Notes under the pieces: generated by a model | The model's database searches: none | Told to the model about the DNA's origin: nothing | What the model saw: only the letters and a program-made list of their open reading frames with translations | Source of the DNA: Leeuwenhoekiella sp. MAR_2009_132 | GTDB taxonomy: Bacteria > Bacteroidota > Bacteroidia > Flavobacteriales > Flavobacteriaceae | Direction of reading: 5' to 3' | Length of the DNA: 64,000 nt | NCBI RefSeq assembly: GCF_000687915.1 | Contig: NZ_JHZY01000004.1 | Span: 2,254,060 to 2,318,059 of the forward strand | Position numbers and translations under genes: made by a program | Part shown: positions 16,295 through 24,851 of the stretch, piece by piece | Position numbering within the stretch: the stretch's first letter is position 1 | How the letters are laid out: every line of letters starts with the position of its first letter

Positions 16295-16302
16295 TATATT
16301 TG
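16295..16302 (+). promoter_or_regulatory. Predicted -7 promoter element for the PepSY gene
   Basis: TATATTTGCAC is a perfect -7 box 90 bases upstream of the PepSY start. Just upstream, an imperfect palindrome TCTATTT/AAATAGA (16251-16257 and 16269-16275) could be an operator, possibly for an iron regulator, but this is speculative. Confidence 0.5.
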
Positions 16303-16392
16303 CACTCAATTTAAAAGCAGTCTAAATAAAGAGAATTAAATTTTATAAATCCTGCTGATTAATTTTTAGATATAACCCTTTGATTACATAAA

Positions 16393-17517
16393 ATGAAGAA
16401 AAAAAAGAAGTATACCCTTAGAAAGTTAATAAATGACGTTCACCTCTGGTTGGGTTTGGGAAGTGGCATTATTTTATTTTTAGTATGTCTAAGCGGTACA
16501 ATACTGGCTTTTGAACACGAGATTAAAGCTGCCTTTTCACAGAATTTAGTTGTAGAGCCTAGCGGGGAGAAACTAAATATAGAAGAACTAAAGACTACAC
16601 TTGCTAAAACGCATAAAGGTATTCTTACAAGTATAACGATACCTGAAAAATCAAATGAGCCTTATACATTTACGATTAAAGAAAATCCTAGAGAACGTCG
16701 CGGTACAAATCTTCAGGTTAATCCTTATACAGCTGAAACCTTAATTCCTGAAGCAAATCCTGCTGATGCATTCTGCTTTTTCTTTTTTAAAATGCACCGT
16801 TGGTTACTTTTAGACTCTGCAATAGGAAGGCCTATTGTAGGTGTAGCGACAATTTTATTTTTAATTCTCTCCATAACCGGATTAGTACTGTGGTTTCCGA
16901 AGAAGTTAAAATGGAAAAATTTAAAATCGGGTTTCAAAATAAAAACTAAAGCAAATTGGAAACGTGTTAACCATGATTTGCATAATACTCTTGGCTTTTA
17001 TGCATTAATTTTTATAGTTATAATGGGCATAACTGGCTTATGCTGGTCATTTGAGAGTTATAAAAACGGATTGAGCGATTTAATAGGTGCAGAAATATTT
17101 AATAGGTCATCGCCAAAGTTTGATTATGAAGAAAACACTAACGATATCACTGCTAGTTTAGCAGAAGTTATAACCACTGTCAATGCAACTCTTGATTATC
17201 CCGGAGAATTATCTGTTAATTTACCTGGCGAGCGTTCTGCCTATTACAGTATTAGAAAATATAATGCTTCTAATTTTTCACCGGTAACCTATGATGCGGT
17301 TTATATATCTAAAGCAGGTGCTGTTTTAGGAGTAGAAAAATTTAGTGAAAAACCATTCAATGTGCAGGTAGCATCTCTCATTAGGCCTATACATACAGGA
17401 GAAGTGTATGGCTTTTTTTCAAAGCTTATTTATTTTATAGCGTGCCTTATCGCTACAAGTCTTCCGGTTACGGGAACGTTGATCTGGCTTAATAAAATGA
17501 AGAAAAAGAAAAAATAG
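16393..17517 (+). CDS. PepSY-associated transmembrane protein (putative siderophore/iron reductase-like)
   Basis: The 374-residue inner-membrane protein has a basic n-terminus and four main helices (about residues 22-44, 137-160, 190-215, 340-362). A periplasmic PepSY-like domain lies between helices 1 and 2. Conserved membrane-edge histidines typical of haem-binding PepSY_TM proteins are visible: in NDVHLWLGLGSG, KMHRWLL, NHDLHNTLGFYA and RPIHTGEVYGF. In other bacteria such proteins (PiuB/FoxB-like) reduce ferric siderophores, which fits the upstream AT-rich palindrome, but no siderophore genes are near. It lies 122 bases before the haem peroxidase gene on the same strand, with no terminator seen between. 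Confidence 0.8.
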   Translation: MKKKKKYTLRKLINDVHLWLGLGSGIILFLVCLSGTILAFEHEIKAAFSQNLVVEPSGEKLNIEELKTTLAKTHKGILTSITIPEKSNEPYTFTIKENPRERRGTNLQVNPYTAETLIPEANPADAFCFFFFKMHRWLLLDSAIGRPIVGVATILFLILSITGLVLWFPKKLKWKNLKSGFKIKTKANWKRVNHDLHNTLGFYALIFIVIMGITGLCWSFESYKNGLSDLIGAEIFNRSSPKFDYEENTNDITASLAEVITTVNATLDYPGELSVNLPGERSAYYSIRKYNASNFSPVTYDAVYISKAGAVLGVEKFSEKPFNVQVASLIRPIHTGEVYGFFSKLIYFIACLIATSLPVTGTLIWLNKMKKKKK

Positions 17518-17639
17518 TTTTCTCAGTTTAAGAAAAGGGGTTTTTTCCCTTAGTTCATAATGCAGAAAGGGTGTTTTACGTAATTATTTAATATTCAGTT
17601 TCTTATAATTTTAGATTCAACTTAAAATCTTTTATTATT

Positions 17640-19076
17640 ATGAAACCACTAAACCATCACGGGCTTAAGGAAATGCCGCAATTGCGCTATATGTGCTCGC
17701 ATCAATCTATACACGAAGAGCGCATAGGTCGTTTTGGACGTATCTTTCAAGACCATCCTGCAATGATGCTAAATCCTTCATCATTAATAGAAATGGGTAA
17801 AAAAGGAGGACCTATGGATGGTGGAACTTCTGATGATCTTACTCAAAATGTTCCTTTGGGTATGGTTTATCTGGGGCAATTTATTGATCACGATATAACC
17901 TTAGACACGACTTCTTCTTTTAATACAGCTAATGAAGCGACAGAGATAGAAAACTTTAGAACACCGGCTTTAGATCTTGATTGCATTTTTGGAGAAGGTC
18001 CTGAAGATGAGCCATTTTTATATGAATCTAATAGTTTACGTCTCTTAACCGGAAAAACGAATAATAATATTGGTCAGGGGGTTAGTTTAGAAAGTGAAGA
18101 TCTGGCGCGTAATGGTCAGGGAAAAGCAATTATAGGAGATCCTCGCAATGATGAAAACCGAATAATATCACAGCTACAACTTGCTTTTATACGTTTTTAC
18201 AATGCGATTTACACAGATATAGAGTCTCATAATCCTACTGCAGAAGCGAAACATATTTATGAGGAAGCTCGTAAACTAACAACCTGGCACTATCAATGGA
18301 TTGTTATTTATGAATTTTTGCCTACGATGTGTGGGGAAGTTATTGTAGATAAAGTTTTGGGTAGAGGGCGTCAATATTACAAACCCTATGAGCGGGCGTT
18401 TATTCCCGTAGAATTTTCAATAGGTACGTATCGATTTGGACATTCTATGATTACTCAAAAAGTAAAATTGAAACAAGGAGGTTCTACGTTTGATTTATTT
18501 TCTAATAATATAGGCGGAGGCTTCAGTAAAATTACGAGTCTCAATCAGGTAATTGATTGGGAATGTTTTTTCGATTTTGACGGTAGCTATCAACGTGCTG
18601 CAAAATTAGATATGAAATTAGCAAGTACATTATTAGAGCTTCCCTTTGTGCAGCCTGTTTCGCATCTAAGTTCACTAGCAACACGTAATTTATTGAGAGG
18701 GCAATCATTCTTTATGCCTTCGGGAGAAGTGATAGCAGAATGTATGGGAAGAGAGGCTTCAGAAATTGCAGATGTACGCAGTCATATTTTAAACACAATT
18801 AACGGTCACGATATTGATTTTGATGCGGGAAGCCCATTGTGGGCATACGTTCTTGCCGAAGCAGCAGATATAGGGCGTCACGATAAAGATGGTTTTAAAC
18901 TGGGAGAAGGTATGGGACCCGTAGGAGGAACAATAACGGCAGAAGTTATAATTGGTTTGATGGAGCTCGATGCAAATTCATTTATGGGAAGTGATCGCAA
19001 CTGGCAACCCACTCTAGGAACCGGCGGAAAATTCACAATCAAAGATTTACTTACGATATCAAAAAACGGTATTTAA
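17640..19076 (+). CDS. Animal-type haem peroxidase family protein
   Basis: The 478-residue product belongs to the peroxidase-cyclooxygenase (animal haem peroxidase) superfamily. The distal His84 lies in LGQFIDHDITLD, matching the family's GQFxDHD motif; a catalytic-Arg region is NRIISQLQLAFIRFYNAI; the proximal haem ligand is probably His268 in TYRFGHSMITQ. There is no signal peptide, so it should be cytoplasmic or exported by a non-Sec route. Substrate and physiological role are unknown. It follows the PepSY membrane protein and ends at a strong terminator. Confidence 0.88.
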   Translation: MKPLNHHGLKEMPQLRYMCSHQSIHEERIGRFGRIFQDHPAMMLNPSSLIEMGKKGGPMDGGTSDDLTQNVPLGMVYLGQFIDHDITLDTTSSFNTANEATEIENFRTPALDLDCIFGEGPEDEPFLYESNSLRLLTGKTNNNIGQGVSLESEDLARNGQGKAIIGDPRNDENRIISQLQLAFIRFYNAIYTDIESHNPTAEAKHIYEEARKLTTWHYQWIVIYEFLPTMCGEVIVDKVLGRGRQYYKPYERAFIPVEFSIGTYRFGHSMITQKVKLKQGGSTFDLFSNNIGGGFSKITSLNQVIDWECFFDFDGSYQRAAKLDMKLASTLLELPFVQPVSHLSSLATRNLLRGQSFFMPSGEVIAECMGREASEIADVRSHILNTINGHDIDFDAGSPLWAYVLAEAADIGRHDKDGFKLGEGMGPVGGTITAEVIIGLMELDANSFMGSDRNWQPTLGTGGKFTIKDLLTISKNGI

Positions 19077-19094
19077 AATAAAAGCTGAACGGAT

Positions 19095-19135
19095 AAAGGC
19101 ATCTTCAAATATTCTTGAAGATGCCTTTTGTTTTT
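19095..19135 (+). terminator. Intrinsic terminator after the haem peroxidase
   Basis: A perfect 14-bp stem (19095-19108 with 19115-19128) and a 6-base loop, followed by TTTTGTTTTT. Confidence 0.9.
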
Positions 19136-19148
19136 AATGATGCCGTGT

Positions 19149-19313
19149 TTAAGGTAATTTTTCAATTTTTTTCATGATTATATCAGCTTCAGCATACTTA
19201 TCATCACTGGCAGAGCGGTTACTTGTAGAAAGATGAAAAGCTTCTTTCATAAGCTTTTCATACTGCTGTTGTAATTTCTCTTTTTCAGTTTTCTTTTTAA
19301 ATAATCCAAACAT
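19149..19313 (-). CDS. Small Lacal_2735-family-like protein (54 aa)
   Basis: Read directly on the minus strand: it begins MFGLFKKKTEKEKLQQQYEK and continues with LMKEAFHLSTSNRSASDDKY, ending KKIEKLP. The N-terminal MFGLFKKK and the STSNRxASD phrase are hallmarks of a short flavobacterial family known from genome annotation as Lacal_2735. The protein is a charged two-helix hairpin without a signal or membrane segment. Function unknown. It is transcribed toward the peroxidase terminator and stands alone. Confidence 0.75.
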   Translation of the reverse strand: MFGLFKKKTEKEKLQQQYEKLMKEAFHLSTSNRSASDDKYAEADIIMKKIEKLP

Positions 19314-19453
19314 GGTTCTTAATTTAAGTGAGCAATTTTTTCTTAAAGTTACTAAAGAAAAAGGGTAAGGCTAGGTATTAAGGTGTAAAGTATTGTTATT
19401 ACTAAGCAGCCTGGTGTACTTGAATTATACTTTTAAGCGGCTGTTAGTTTGAG

Positions 19454-19461
19454 TACTTTTG
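19454..19461 (+). promoter_or_regulatory. Predicted -7 promoter element for the HAD gene
   Basis: TACTTTTG matches TAnnTTTG. Transcription starting just after it would exclude an upstream TTG at 19449, which supports TTG 19488 as the true start of the HAD gene. Confidence 0.45.
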
Positions 19462-19487
19462 TTTTCAAACTTAAATTGTATTCTATT

Positions 19488-20180
19488 TTGAATTTAAATC
19501 AGATAAAAGTCATCGCATTTGATGCAGATGATACGCTTTGGGTCAATGAGACTTTCTTTAGAGATGCCGAAATCGCTTTTGCAAAACAACTGTTAGATTA
19601 TGGTGAGGAAGATGATATTGTAAGAATGCTTTTAGATACCGAAATTAAAAATTTGGATACCTATGGTTATGGAATTAAAGGTTTTACCTTATCTATGCTA
19701 GAAACCGCTCACCAGCTTATGGGAGACCGTATGAATTCTGAAATTACTGCATTTATTCTTGAAAAAGGAAAGCAAATGCTTGCCGAACCGGTAGAAGTAT
19801 TGCCGCATATTGAAGAGGTTTTAGCGCAGCTTTCAAAAAAATATAAACTGGTCGTTGCTACTAAAGGAGATTTACTCGATCAGGAGCGAAAGCTTATTAA
19901 AAGCGGACTTATAGACTACTTCCATCATGTAGAAATTGTTTCAGACAAAAAGGAAACCCAGTATAAAAAGCTGGTGAGGCACTTAGATATAAATGCTGAT
20001 GAATTTTTGATGATTGGAAACTCGCTAAAGTCAGATGTTATTCCTGTGCTTGCGATGGGAGGATATGCAGTTCATATTCCATTTCATACTACGTGGTCGC
20101 ATGAACAGGTAGATGAAGATATTAATCACTCAAAATTTAAAGCCCTTAAAAGTGCTAAAGAATTATTAGAATTGCTTTAA
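19488..20180 (+). CDS. HAD family hydrolase
   Basis: The product (230 residues from TTG 19488) is a HAD-superfamily phosphatase. Motif I is VIAFDADDTLW with nucleophile Asp12 and acid/base Asp14; motif II is VVATKGD; the motif III lysine lies in ETQYKKLVRHL; motif IV is MIGNSLKSDV. The cap domain between motifs I and II is helical (subclass I). Substrate cannot be predicted. The start is chosen over TTG 19449 because a promoter box occupies 19454-19461 and because related proteins begin a few residues before the KVIAFD strand. Confidence 0.85.
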   Translation: MNLNQIKVIAFDADDTLWVNETFFRDAEIAFAKQLLDYGEEDDIVRMLLDTEIKNLDTYGYGIKGFTLSMLETAHQLMGDRMNSEITAFILEKGKQMLAEPVEVLPHIEEVLAQLSKKYKLVVATKGDLLDQERKLIKSGLIDYFHHVEIVSDKKETQYKKLVRHLDINADEFLMIGNSLKSDVIPVLAMGGYAVHIPFHTTWSHEQVDEDINHSKFKALKSAKELLELL

Positions 20181-20181
20181 A

Positions 20182-20346
20182 TCACTGTCTTTTAGGTAAA
20201 AAACTACGCAGAATATATATTAGAGCAGCGATACCTAAGCCTAGTAATAGACCTTTACCAAAGCTGGCATTAAACAGCCATGTGATGATAGCAATTATGG
20301 CGAGAGCTCCAAAAAGAATGATTGCACGTTTATGTTCTTCCTTCAT
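20182..20346 (-). CDS. Small membrane protein (54 aa)
   Basis: Read directly on the minus strand: it begins MKEEHKRAIILFGALAIIAI, continues ITWLFNASFG and KGLLLGLGIAALIYILRSFL, and ends PKRQ. Two hydrophobic helices flank a short polar turn. The family is not recognised. It converges on the HAD gene, with stops 2 bases apart. Confidence 0.65.
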   Translation of the reverse strand: MKEEHKRAIILFGALAIIAIITWLFNASFGKGLLLGLGIAALIYILRSFLPKRQ

Positions 20347-20423
20347 AAAAACAAAGATACATATATGCAGAATATTACTTAATTCATTTTAATAATAATA
20401 AACAAACGTGTTTTTCTTTTTTG

Positions 20424-20431
20424 TAAGTTTG
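20424..20431 (+). promoter_or_regulatory. Predicted -7 promoter element for the coiled-coil protein
   Basis: TAAGTTTGC fits TAnnTTTG and lies about 155 bases before the start codon, implying a long leader. The leader contains a direct repeat of ACAGTAAATTA, with copies near 20475 and 20537. Confidence 0.4.
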
Positions 20432-20582
20432 CTCGCTTTTTAAGGGCAGAAATCTAGTGGTTTCATTTAAAAACAGTAAATTAAAGTCGCTGTTTTATTA
20501 ACGGTTACACACTTTTGAATCTTGAAAAGCGTTAACAGTAAATTAGCCAGATAAGCTTAACACTAATCAAATTTAGAATTTT

Positions 20583-21467
20583 ATGGAAAATGAGAATAAA
20601 AACAACGGTATTAAGATCATAACGGGTATTCTAGCCGTTCTTCTTATCATAGCCGGTGCTTTTGCAATTAAACTGTACAACCAGGAAAAAAACACAAAAG
20701 CAGAATTAACTGAAGAAAAAGAGCTTGTACTTAATGACCTTAAACAAATGGTTACCAAGTATGATGCTGTTATTGAAGAAAACAATCTTAAAGATACAGA
20801 GCTTAACCAGGCTAGAGATCGTATTCAAACTTTAATTGATTCTGTACAAAAAATGGAAGCTAATGTTTCTGTTTTACGCAAATACCGCGATGAGGTTTAT
20901 AAGCTTAAAAAAGAACGCGATTATTTATTTGCTCAGAACGACAGTTTAAAAGGTATGAATCGTGTTTTAGCTATGCGAGTAGATAGTACTACTTATGAGT
21001 TAGAGGTATCACAGATGAAGCGTGATAGTCTTACTTTAGCAAAAGACGCTCTTGCTGAAAAAGTTGCTTTAGGTTCTACTCTTGCAGCAAATAAACTGGT
21101 AGGTACCGGTGTCATCGTAAGAAACAGTGGTAAACTTGTAGAAAATGATAATGCACGTCGTGTAGATCGTATTAGAGCTTGTTACACAGTACCTCAAAAC
21201 AGAATTGCTGAAGCAGGTGATAAAGAACTTTATGTGCAGGTTTTAGATCCTCAGAATAATATTCTAGGAGATAATAAAACTGTTACTATAGATAATACAA
21301 CAAGTATTACATATAGCACAATTTCTAAGTTCTACTATGAGAATACAGCTCTTGATATCTGTGAAAATATTGCTCCTAAAGGAAGAGATTTTCCTAAAGG
21401 ATTATACAAAATCAATGTTTTTGATGGTGGTAAGGTAATTGCTACAACCAGTCTGGTTTTAGATTAA
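20583..21467 (+). CDS. Membrane-anchored coiled-coil protein of unknown function
   Basis: The 294-residue product has one N-terminal membrane helix (about residues 12-31) and then a long coiled coil (about 33-170, with regular Leu/Glu/Lys heptads and DSL/DSV turns). A compact C-terminal beta domain (about 172-294) contains VGTGVIVRNSGKLVEN and two cysteines. It is a conserved type of flavobacterial hypothetical protein, probably facing the periplasm. Nothing indicates an enzymatic activity. It is monocistronic, with a strong bidirectional terminator after the stop. Confidence 0.75.
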   Translation: MENENKNNGIKIITGILAVLLIIAGAFAIKLYNQEKNTKAELTEEKELVLNDLKQMVTKYDAVIEENNLKDTELNQARDRIQTLIDSVQKMEANVSVLRKYRDEVYKLKKERDYLFAQNDSLKGMNRVLAMRVDSTTYELEVSQMKRDSLTLAKDALAEKVALGSTLAANKLVGTGVIVRNSGKLVENDNARRVDRIRACYTVPQNRIAEAGDKELYVQVLDPQNNILGDNKTVTIDNTTSITYSTISKFYYENTALDICENIAPKGRDFPKGLYKINVFDGGKVIATTSLVLD

Positions 21468-21483
21468 GTTATCAAACTTCTCT

Positions 21484-21528
21484 AAAAAAAAGCGACCGTT
21501 TTAGATTTCTAAAACGGTCGCTTTTTTT
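21484..21528 (+). terminator. Strong intrinsic terminator
   Basis: A near-perfect palindrome, AAAGCGACCGTTTTAGA against its complement, flanked by A- and T-runs. It can serve both the coiled-coil gene and the convergent protease gene. Confidence 0.92.
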
Positions 21529-21545
21529 ATGTAGTACAATGAAAT

Positions 21546-22337
21546 TTATTTTCCGCCATTGGCTTGTAAATCTGCGAGACAGAATTCGTCAAAAGTAGGC
21601 AGGCTATTCATAACACCACCTACCGCATTGCCTACTGTCTGAAAGTACATTAAACAATCTTCTTGATTACAATGTTTGTTTAATTTGTCTACGCCGGCAT
21701 CATCAGGTTGCTCATCTTCATGTGGGGTTACCATAGCTGTACCTAAATTAACCAGGCCAAAAAGGTGTCCAAATTCGTGCTGAGTTGTAATGCTTTCGAG
21801 TAGGGTTAGATTAGCACCTCCTATACGATTGCTAAATTCTTTTAGAGTTTTTTCAAAAATAATACACGACGTGTTTAGGTATGCGGTACCTAGAATACGA
21901 CTATTTCCCTCATCACTCTCTGAGTTTTGGTCAGCAAAAAAAATCCAGACAGCAAGCTCATCTCCCGCATTAAAAATAGTTCTGTTATCTTTCTCAATCT
22001 TTACATACTCTTCTCTACTTAAACTACCTACTGTTGTGGCGGGTACAACTGTTTCGGTGATGGTGATGCCATCTGGTTTATTAAGGCGTGCGTTAAAGAA
22101 GGCTCTCAAGTTATTAATTGTAGTTGCAGATGGTTTGAAACCGTTAACATAAGCGATCTCAACGTGCAATCCAGTAAAACTTTCAGCGCTCAAAAAGTCT
22201 CGTGCAGCTGTTCCTAGGCTTTTATTATTTGCTGCTTTAGGATCTACCGTGACTTCATTGCCACTGTCGCTAGAACAGGATATAGTAAGGAATACGAATA
22301 CTAGTATTAAGTAGGGGGTAATTGATTTTAAGTTCAT
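21546..22337 (-). CDS. Zincin-type metalloprotease lipoprotein
   Basis: The 263-residue product starts with a lipoprotein signal (residues 1-21, FVFLTISC). The catalytic zinc motif HEFGHLFGL is in the second half. It is followed by HEDE, then KHCNQEDCLMYF, which looks like a Met-turn with flanking cysteines. The arrangement is that of metzincin/archaemetzincin-like enzymes, but the cysteine spacing does not fit the archaemetzincin signature exactly. Flavobacterial relatives are annotated as membrane metalloproteases. It should be anchored in the outer membrane or periplasm. It stands alone. Confidence 0.8.
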   Translation of the reverse strand: MNLKSITPYLILVFVFLTISCSSDSGNEVTVDPKAANNKSLGTAARDFLSAESFTGLHVEIAYVNGFKPSATTINNLRAFFNARLNKPDGITITETVVPATTVGSLSREEYVKIEKDNRTIFNAGDELAVWIFFADQNSESDEGNSRILGTAYLNTSCIIFEKTLKEFSNRIGGANLTLLESITTQHEFGHLFGLVNLGTAMVTPHEDEQPDDAGVDKLNKHCNQEDCLMYFQTVGNAVGGVMNSLPTFDEFCLADLQANGGK

Positions 22338-22481
22338 TTTTTTGTTTTAAAAGGTGCTAAAAGTAACTAAACGTAGATTTATTAGCTCTTGTTGTATTGG
22401 GTTTAATACAGTTTTAGCACTTTTGAATATTAAGGTTTTGTAATTGTAATCTTCTTCAAATAATTTACGTAACTATTCTAT

Positions 22482-23207
22482 TTAAGGTTTCGTAAGCTTC
22501 GCGAGGTATTCAAAATGTGGCCCGTCTGCAATTTTCTCACATACTAAACCTATTGATAAAGCTTCTTTTTTTAAGGTTTCAAAATCAAGATAGAGCCAGT
22601 CAAATGATTTAGAGGTTTTATTTTTATAAGATATTTTAAAAGTTACTTCGCCATAGTAATCCCGAGTTGCATCGCGCCAGTAACTCCCGTCTTCCTCTTC
22701 ATACATAAAAGCGATGTCTGAAGAATCTACCAGAATTTGGCCAGAATCATTTAAAAGAAGCTCCAAATGTTTGAGATAGTCCTGTACAAATTCTAACCGC
22801 TGAAAAATACCGGTACCATTCATCATTAAGAGCAGCGTGTCAAATTTTTCTTCAGAATAGTTACGTATATCGGCCTGTATTGTTTTATGTATGCCCCTTT
22901 TCTTACATACTTCAATAGCTCCTGTAGATTGATCTAGCGCTATTACATCAATACCTTTCTCCTGTAAGTATAGCGCGTGACTCCCTGCACAGGAGCCTAT
23001 ATCAAGAGTTTTTCCTGTAGTCAGATCTAATGCCTTTTGTTCGAGTTCGGGCATTTCTGCATACGATCTAAAAAGATAGGGTACAGGTATCACGTCATCT
23101 TCGGTTAATGAAGAAATTACTGTGATGTCTTCTGTATAGTTATTATTGTAAAAATCAAGTAGCGCCCTGCCAAATATATCAGGGTTTTCAGAATCTTTTT
23201 TCAGCAT
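22482..23207 (-). CDS. Class I SAM-dependent methyltransferase
   Basis: The 241-residue product has the Rossmann SAM-binding core: motif I TLDIGSCAGSHALYLQ, motif II VIALDQSTGAIEVC, then a DIRNYSEEKFDTLLLMMNGTG strand ending the SAM pocket. The substrate-binding C-terminal part is not diagnostic. The gene is divergent from the YkgJ gene with only 34 bases between the two start codons. The methyl acceptor is unknown. Confidence 0.82.
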   Translation of the reverse strand: MLKKDSENPDIFGRALLDFYNNNYTEDITVISSLTEDDVIPVPYLFRSYAEMPELEQKALDLTTGKTLDIGSCAGSHALYLQEKGIDVIALDQSTGAIEVCKKRGIHKTIQADIRNYSEEKFDTLLLMMNGTGIFQRLEFVQDYLKHLELLLNDSGQILVDSSDIAFMYEEEDGSYWRDATRDYYGEVTFKISYKNKTSKSFDWLYLDFETLKKEALSIGLVCEKIADGPHFEYLAKLTKP

Positions 23208-23241
23208 ATAATGAGGCCGTTTATTTACTTATTTTTGTGGT

Positions 23242-23739
23242 ATGGATGAATTTATTGAGCAGTTACCCAATCTTGCCAAAGATAAGCATAAAGAAAATGC
23301 TGCCTATTTTAAAAAACTGAAGCGTAAGCCGCCAAAGGATTTAGATTATCAAATGCAGGAATTGCACGAAGAGGAATTTAAGCAAACAGATTGTCTTGAA
23401 TGTGCAAACTGCTGCAAAACTACCGGTCCGCTTTTTACAGATAGAGACATAAGCCGCATTGCAAAACATTTTAGAATGAAAGATGTGCAGTTTATAGATA
23501 CCTATTTGCGCATAGACGAAGACAAAGATTATGTCTTACAAAGCGTGCCGTGTACCTTTTTAGGTGCAGATAATTACTGTATGATTTACGATGTTCGGCC
23601 AAAAGCCTGTGCCGAATTCCCGCATACAGATCGAAAGAAATTTCAACAGATTACAAATATCACACTTAAGAATATTCCGGTATGTCCCGCAGCCTATAAT
23701 ATTGTCGAGAAAATGAAAGAACGCATTAAATTGAAATAA
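23242..23739 (+). CDS. YkgJ-family cysteine cluster protein
   Basis: The 165-residue cytoplasmic protein has the zinc- or iron-binding cysteine pattern of this family: CLECANCCKTTGP, then VPCTFLG, YCMIYDVRPKACAEFPHTD and VCPAAYN. YkgJ proteins are small Fe-S or zinc proteins of poorly defined function, sometimes linked to oxygen sensing. A TATTTTTG box (23230-23237) lies only 5 bases before the ATG, which would imply a nearly leaderless mRNA. The downstream DUF1028 gene follows after 11 bases, so the two are probably co-transcribed. Confidence 0.82.
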   Translation: MDEFIEQLPNLAKDKHKENAAYFKKLKRKPPKDLDYQMQELHEEEFKQTDCLECANCCKTTGPLFTDRDISRIAKHFRMKDVQFIDTYLRIDEDKDYVLQSVPCTFLGADNYCMIYDVRPKACAEFPHTDRKKFQQITNITLKNIPVCPAAYNIVEKMKERIKLK

Positions 23740-23750
23740 AAATAGAAGCT

Positions 23751-24737
23751 ATGAAAACAGTATTTACCTTTTTAATTTTACTACTAACAGCAGTTGGGTA
23801 TAGTCAAAATATTCCAGCAGATAAAAGTGCATTTGCGCACACCTTTTCAATAGTAGCCAGAGATGCAAAAACCGGTGAGATGGCAGTTGCTGTGCAAAGC
23901 CACTGGTTTAGTGTAGGCTCTTTAGTCTCCTGGGGAAAGAGTGGGGTTGGCGTAGTAGCGACCCAGTCTTTTGTAAATCCTGCATATGGGCCTAAAGGAT
24001 TAAAGTTAATGCAGGATGGCCTGTCTGCAGAAAAAGCACTAGAGCAACTTATTGCCGAAGATGAAGGCAAAGCCTACCGCCAGGTGGCTTTTCTAGATGT
24101 AAACGGAACAGCATCAGCATACACCGGTGCAAAATGTGTGATGTATGCAGATCAGATTACCGGTGATAATTTTTCGGTACAGGCAAATATGATGTTGACC
24201 GATAAAACGGTTCCTGCGATGGAAAAAGCCTTTAAAGAAAATGAAACTCTGCCGCTGGCAGAACGTATGGTTGCGGTTTTAAAAGCGGCAGAGCAGGCCG
24301 GTGGGGATATCCGCGGAAAGCAAAGTGCAGCATTAATCGTAGTGGGTCCTGATTTAGTTGAAAACCCGTGGGAAGAATATAAGATTAATTTACGTGTAGA
24401 TGATCACGAGAATCCTATTGAAGAACTAGATCGTTTACTGAAAGTGGCTCGTGCTTATGAGTATATGAATAATGGAGATCTGGCCGTTGAAGCAGGCGAT
24501 ATGCCCGAAGCGTTGAAACAATACGGTACTGCTGAAACCTTGTTTCCTGATAATCTTGAAATGAAATTCTGGAAAGCAGTTGCTATGGCAAATGACGGTC
24601 AGTTAGAAGAATCTAAGCCTATATTCAAAGGTATTTTTGAGCAAAATGAAAACTGGAGGGAGATGATAGGCCGTTTAGTTAAACCGGGACTGCTAACGGT
24701 GAGTGAAGAACAGGTTAAGGAAATTCAAAACCTGTAG
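23751..24737 (+). CDS. DUF1028 domain protein, exported
   Basis: The 328-residue product has a signal peptide (MKTVFTFLILLLTAVGYS) and a DUF1028 domain (about residues 28-215) recognisable from TFSIVARDAKTGEMAVAVQS, GVGVVATQSFVNPAYG and AYTGAKC. The fold resembles Ntn-hydrolases such as asparaginase-type or flavin-related enzymes, but no reaction has been fixed. The C-terminal 100 residues contain TPR-like helices (ALKQYGTAETLFPDNLEMKF). It is second in an operon with the YkgJ gene and ends at a bidirectional terminator. Confidence 0.85.
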   Translation: MKTVFTFLILLLTAVGYSQNIPADKSAFAHTFSIVARDAKTGEMAVAVQSHWFSVGSLVSWGKSGVGVVATQSFVNPAYGPKGLKLMQDGLSAEKALEQLIAEDEGKAYRQVAFLDVNGTASAYTGAKCVMYADQITGDNFSVQANMMLTDKTVPAMEKAFKENETLPLAERMVAVLKAAEQAGGDIRGKQSAALIVVGPDLVENPWEEYKINLRVDDHENPIEELDRLLKVARAYEYMNNGDLAVEAGDMPEALKQYGTAETLFPDNLEMKFWKAVAMANDGQLEESKPIFKGIFEQNENWREMIGRLVKPGLLTVSEEQVKEIQNL

Positions 24738-24788
24738 ATTAAATACATTAATGTTCAACTGAAAAAAAATTAGTAGATAATTAAATTA

Positions 24789-24822
24789 AAAATCCCCGGA
24801 GAATTCTCTTCGGGGATTTTAT
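24789..24822 (+). terminator. Bidirectional intrinsic terminator
   Basis: AAAATCCCCG pairs with CGGGGATTTT around an inner GAGA/TCTT stem (24789-24820), with A- and T-runs on the two sides. It lies between convergent genes. Confidence 0.85.
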
Positions 24823-24851
24823 TATAAAAAAATAGGTCTTTGATTTAGAAC

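Noticed and set aside
19449..19487. TTG 19449 as start of the HAD phosphatase
   Set aside because: A promoter -7 box overlaps this stretch and the extra residues do not resemble HAD N-termini.
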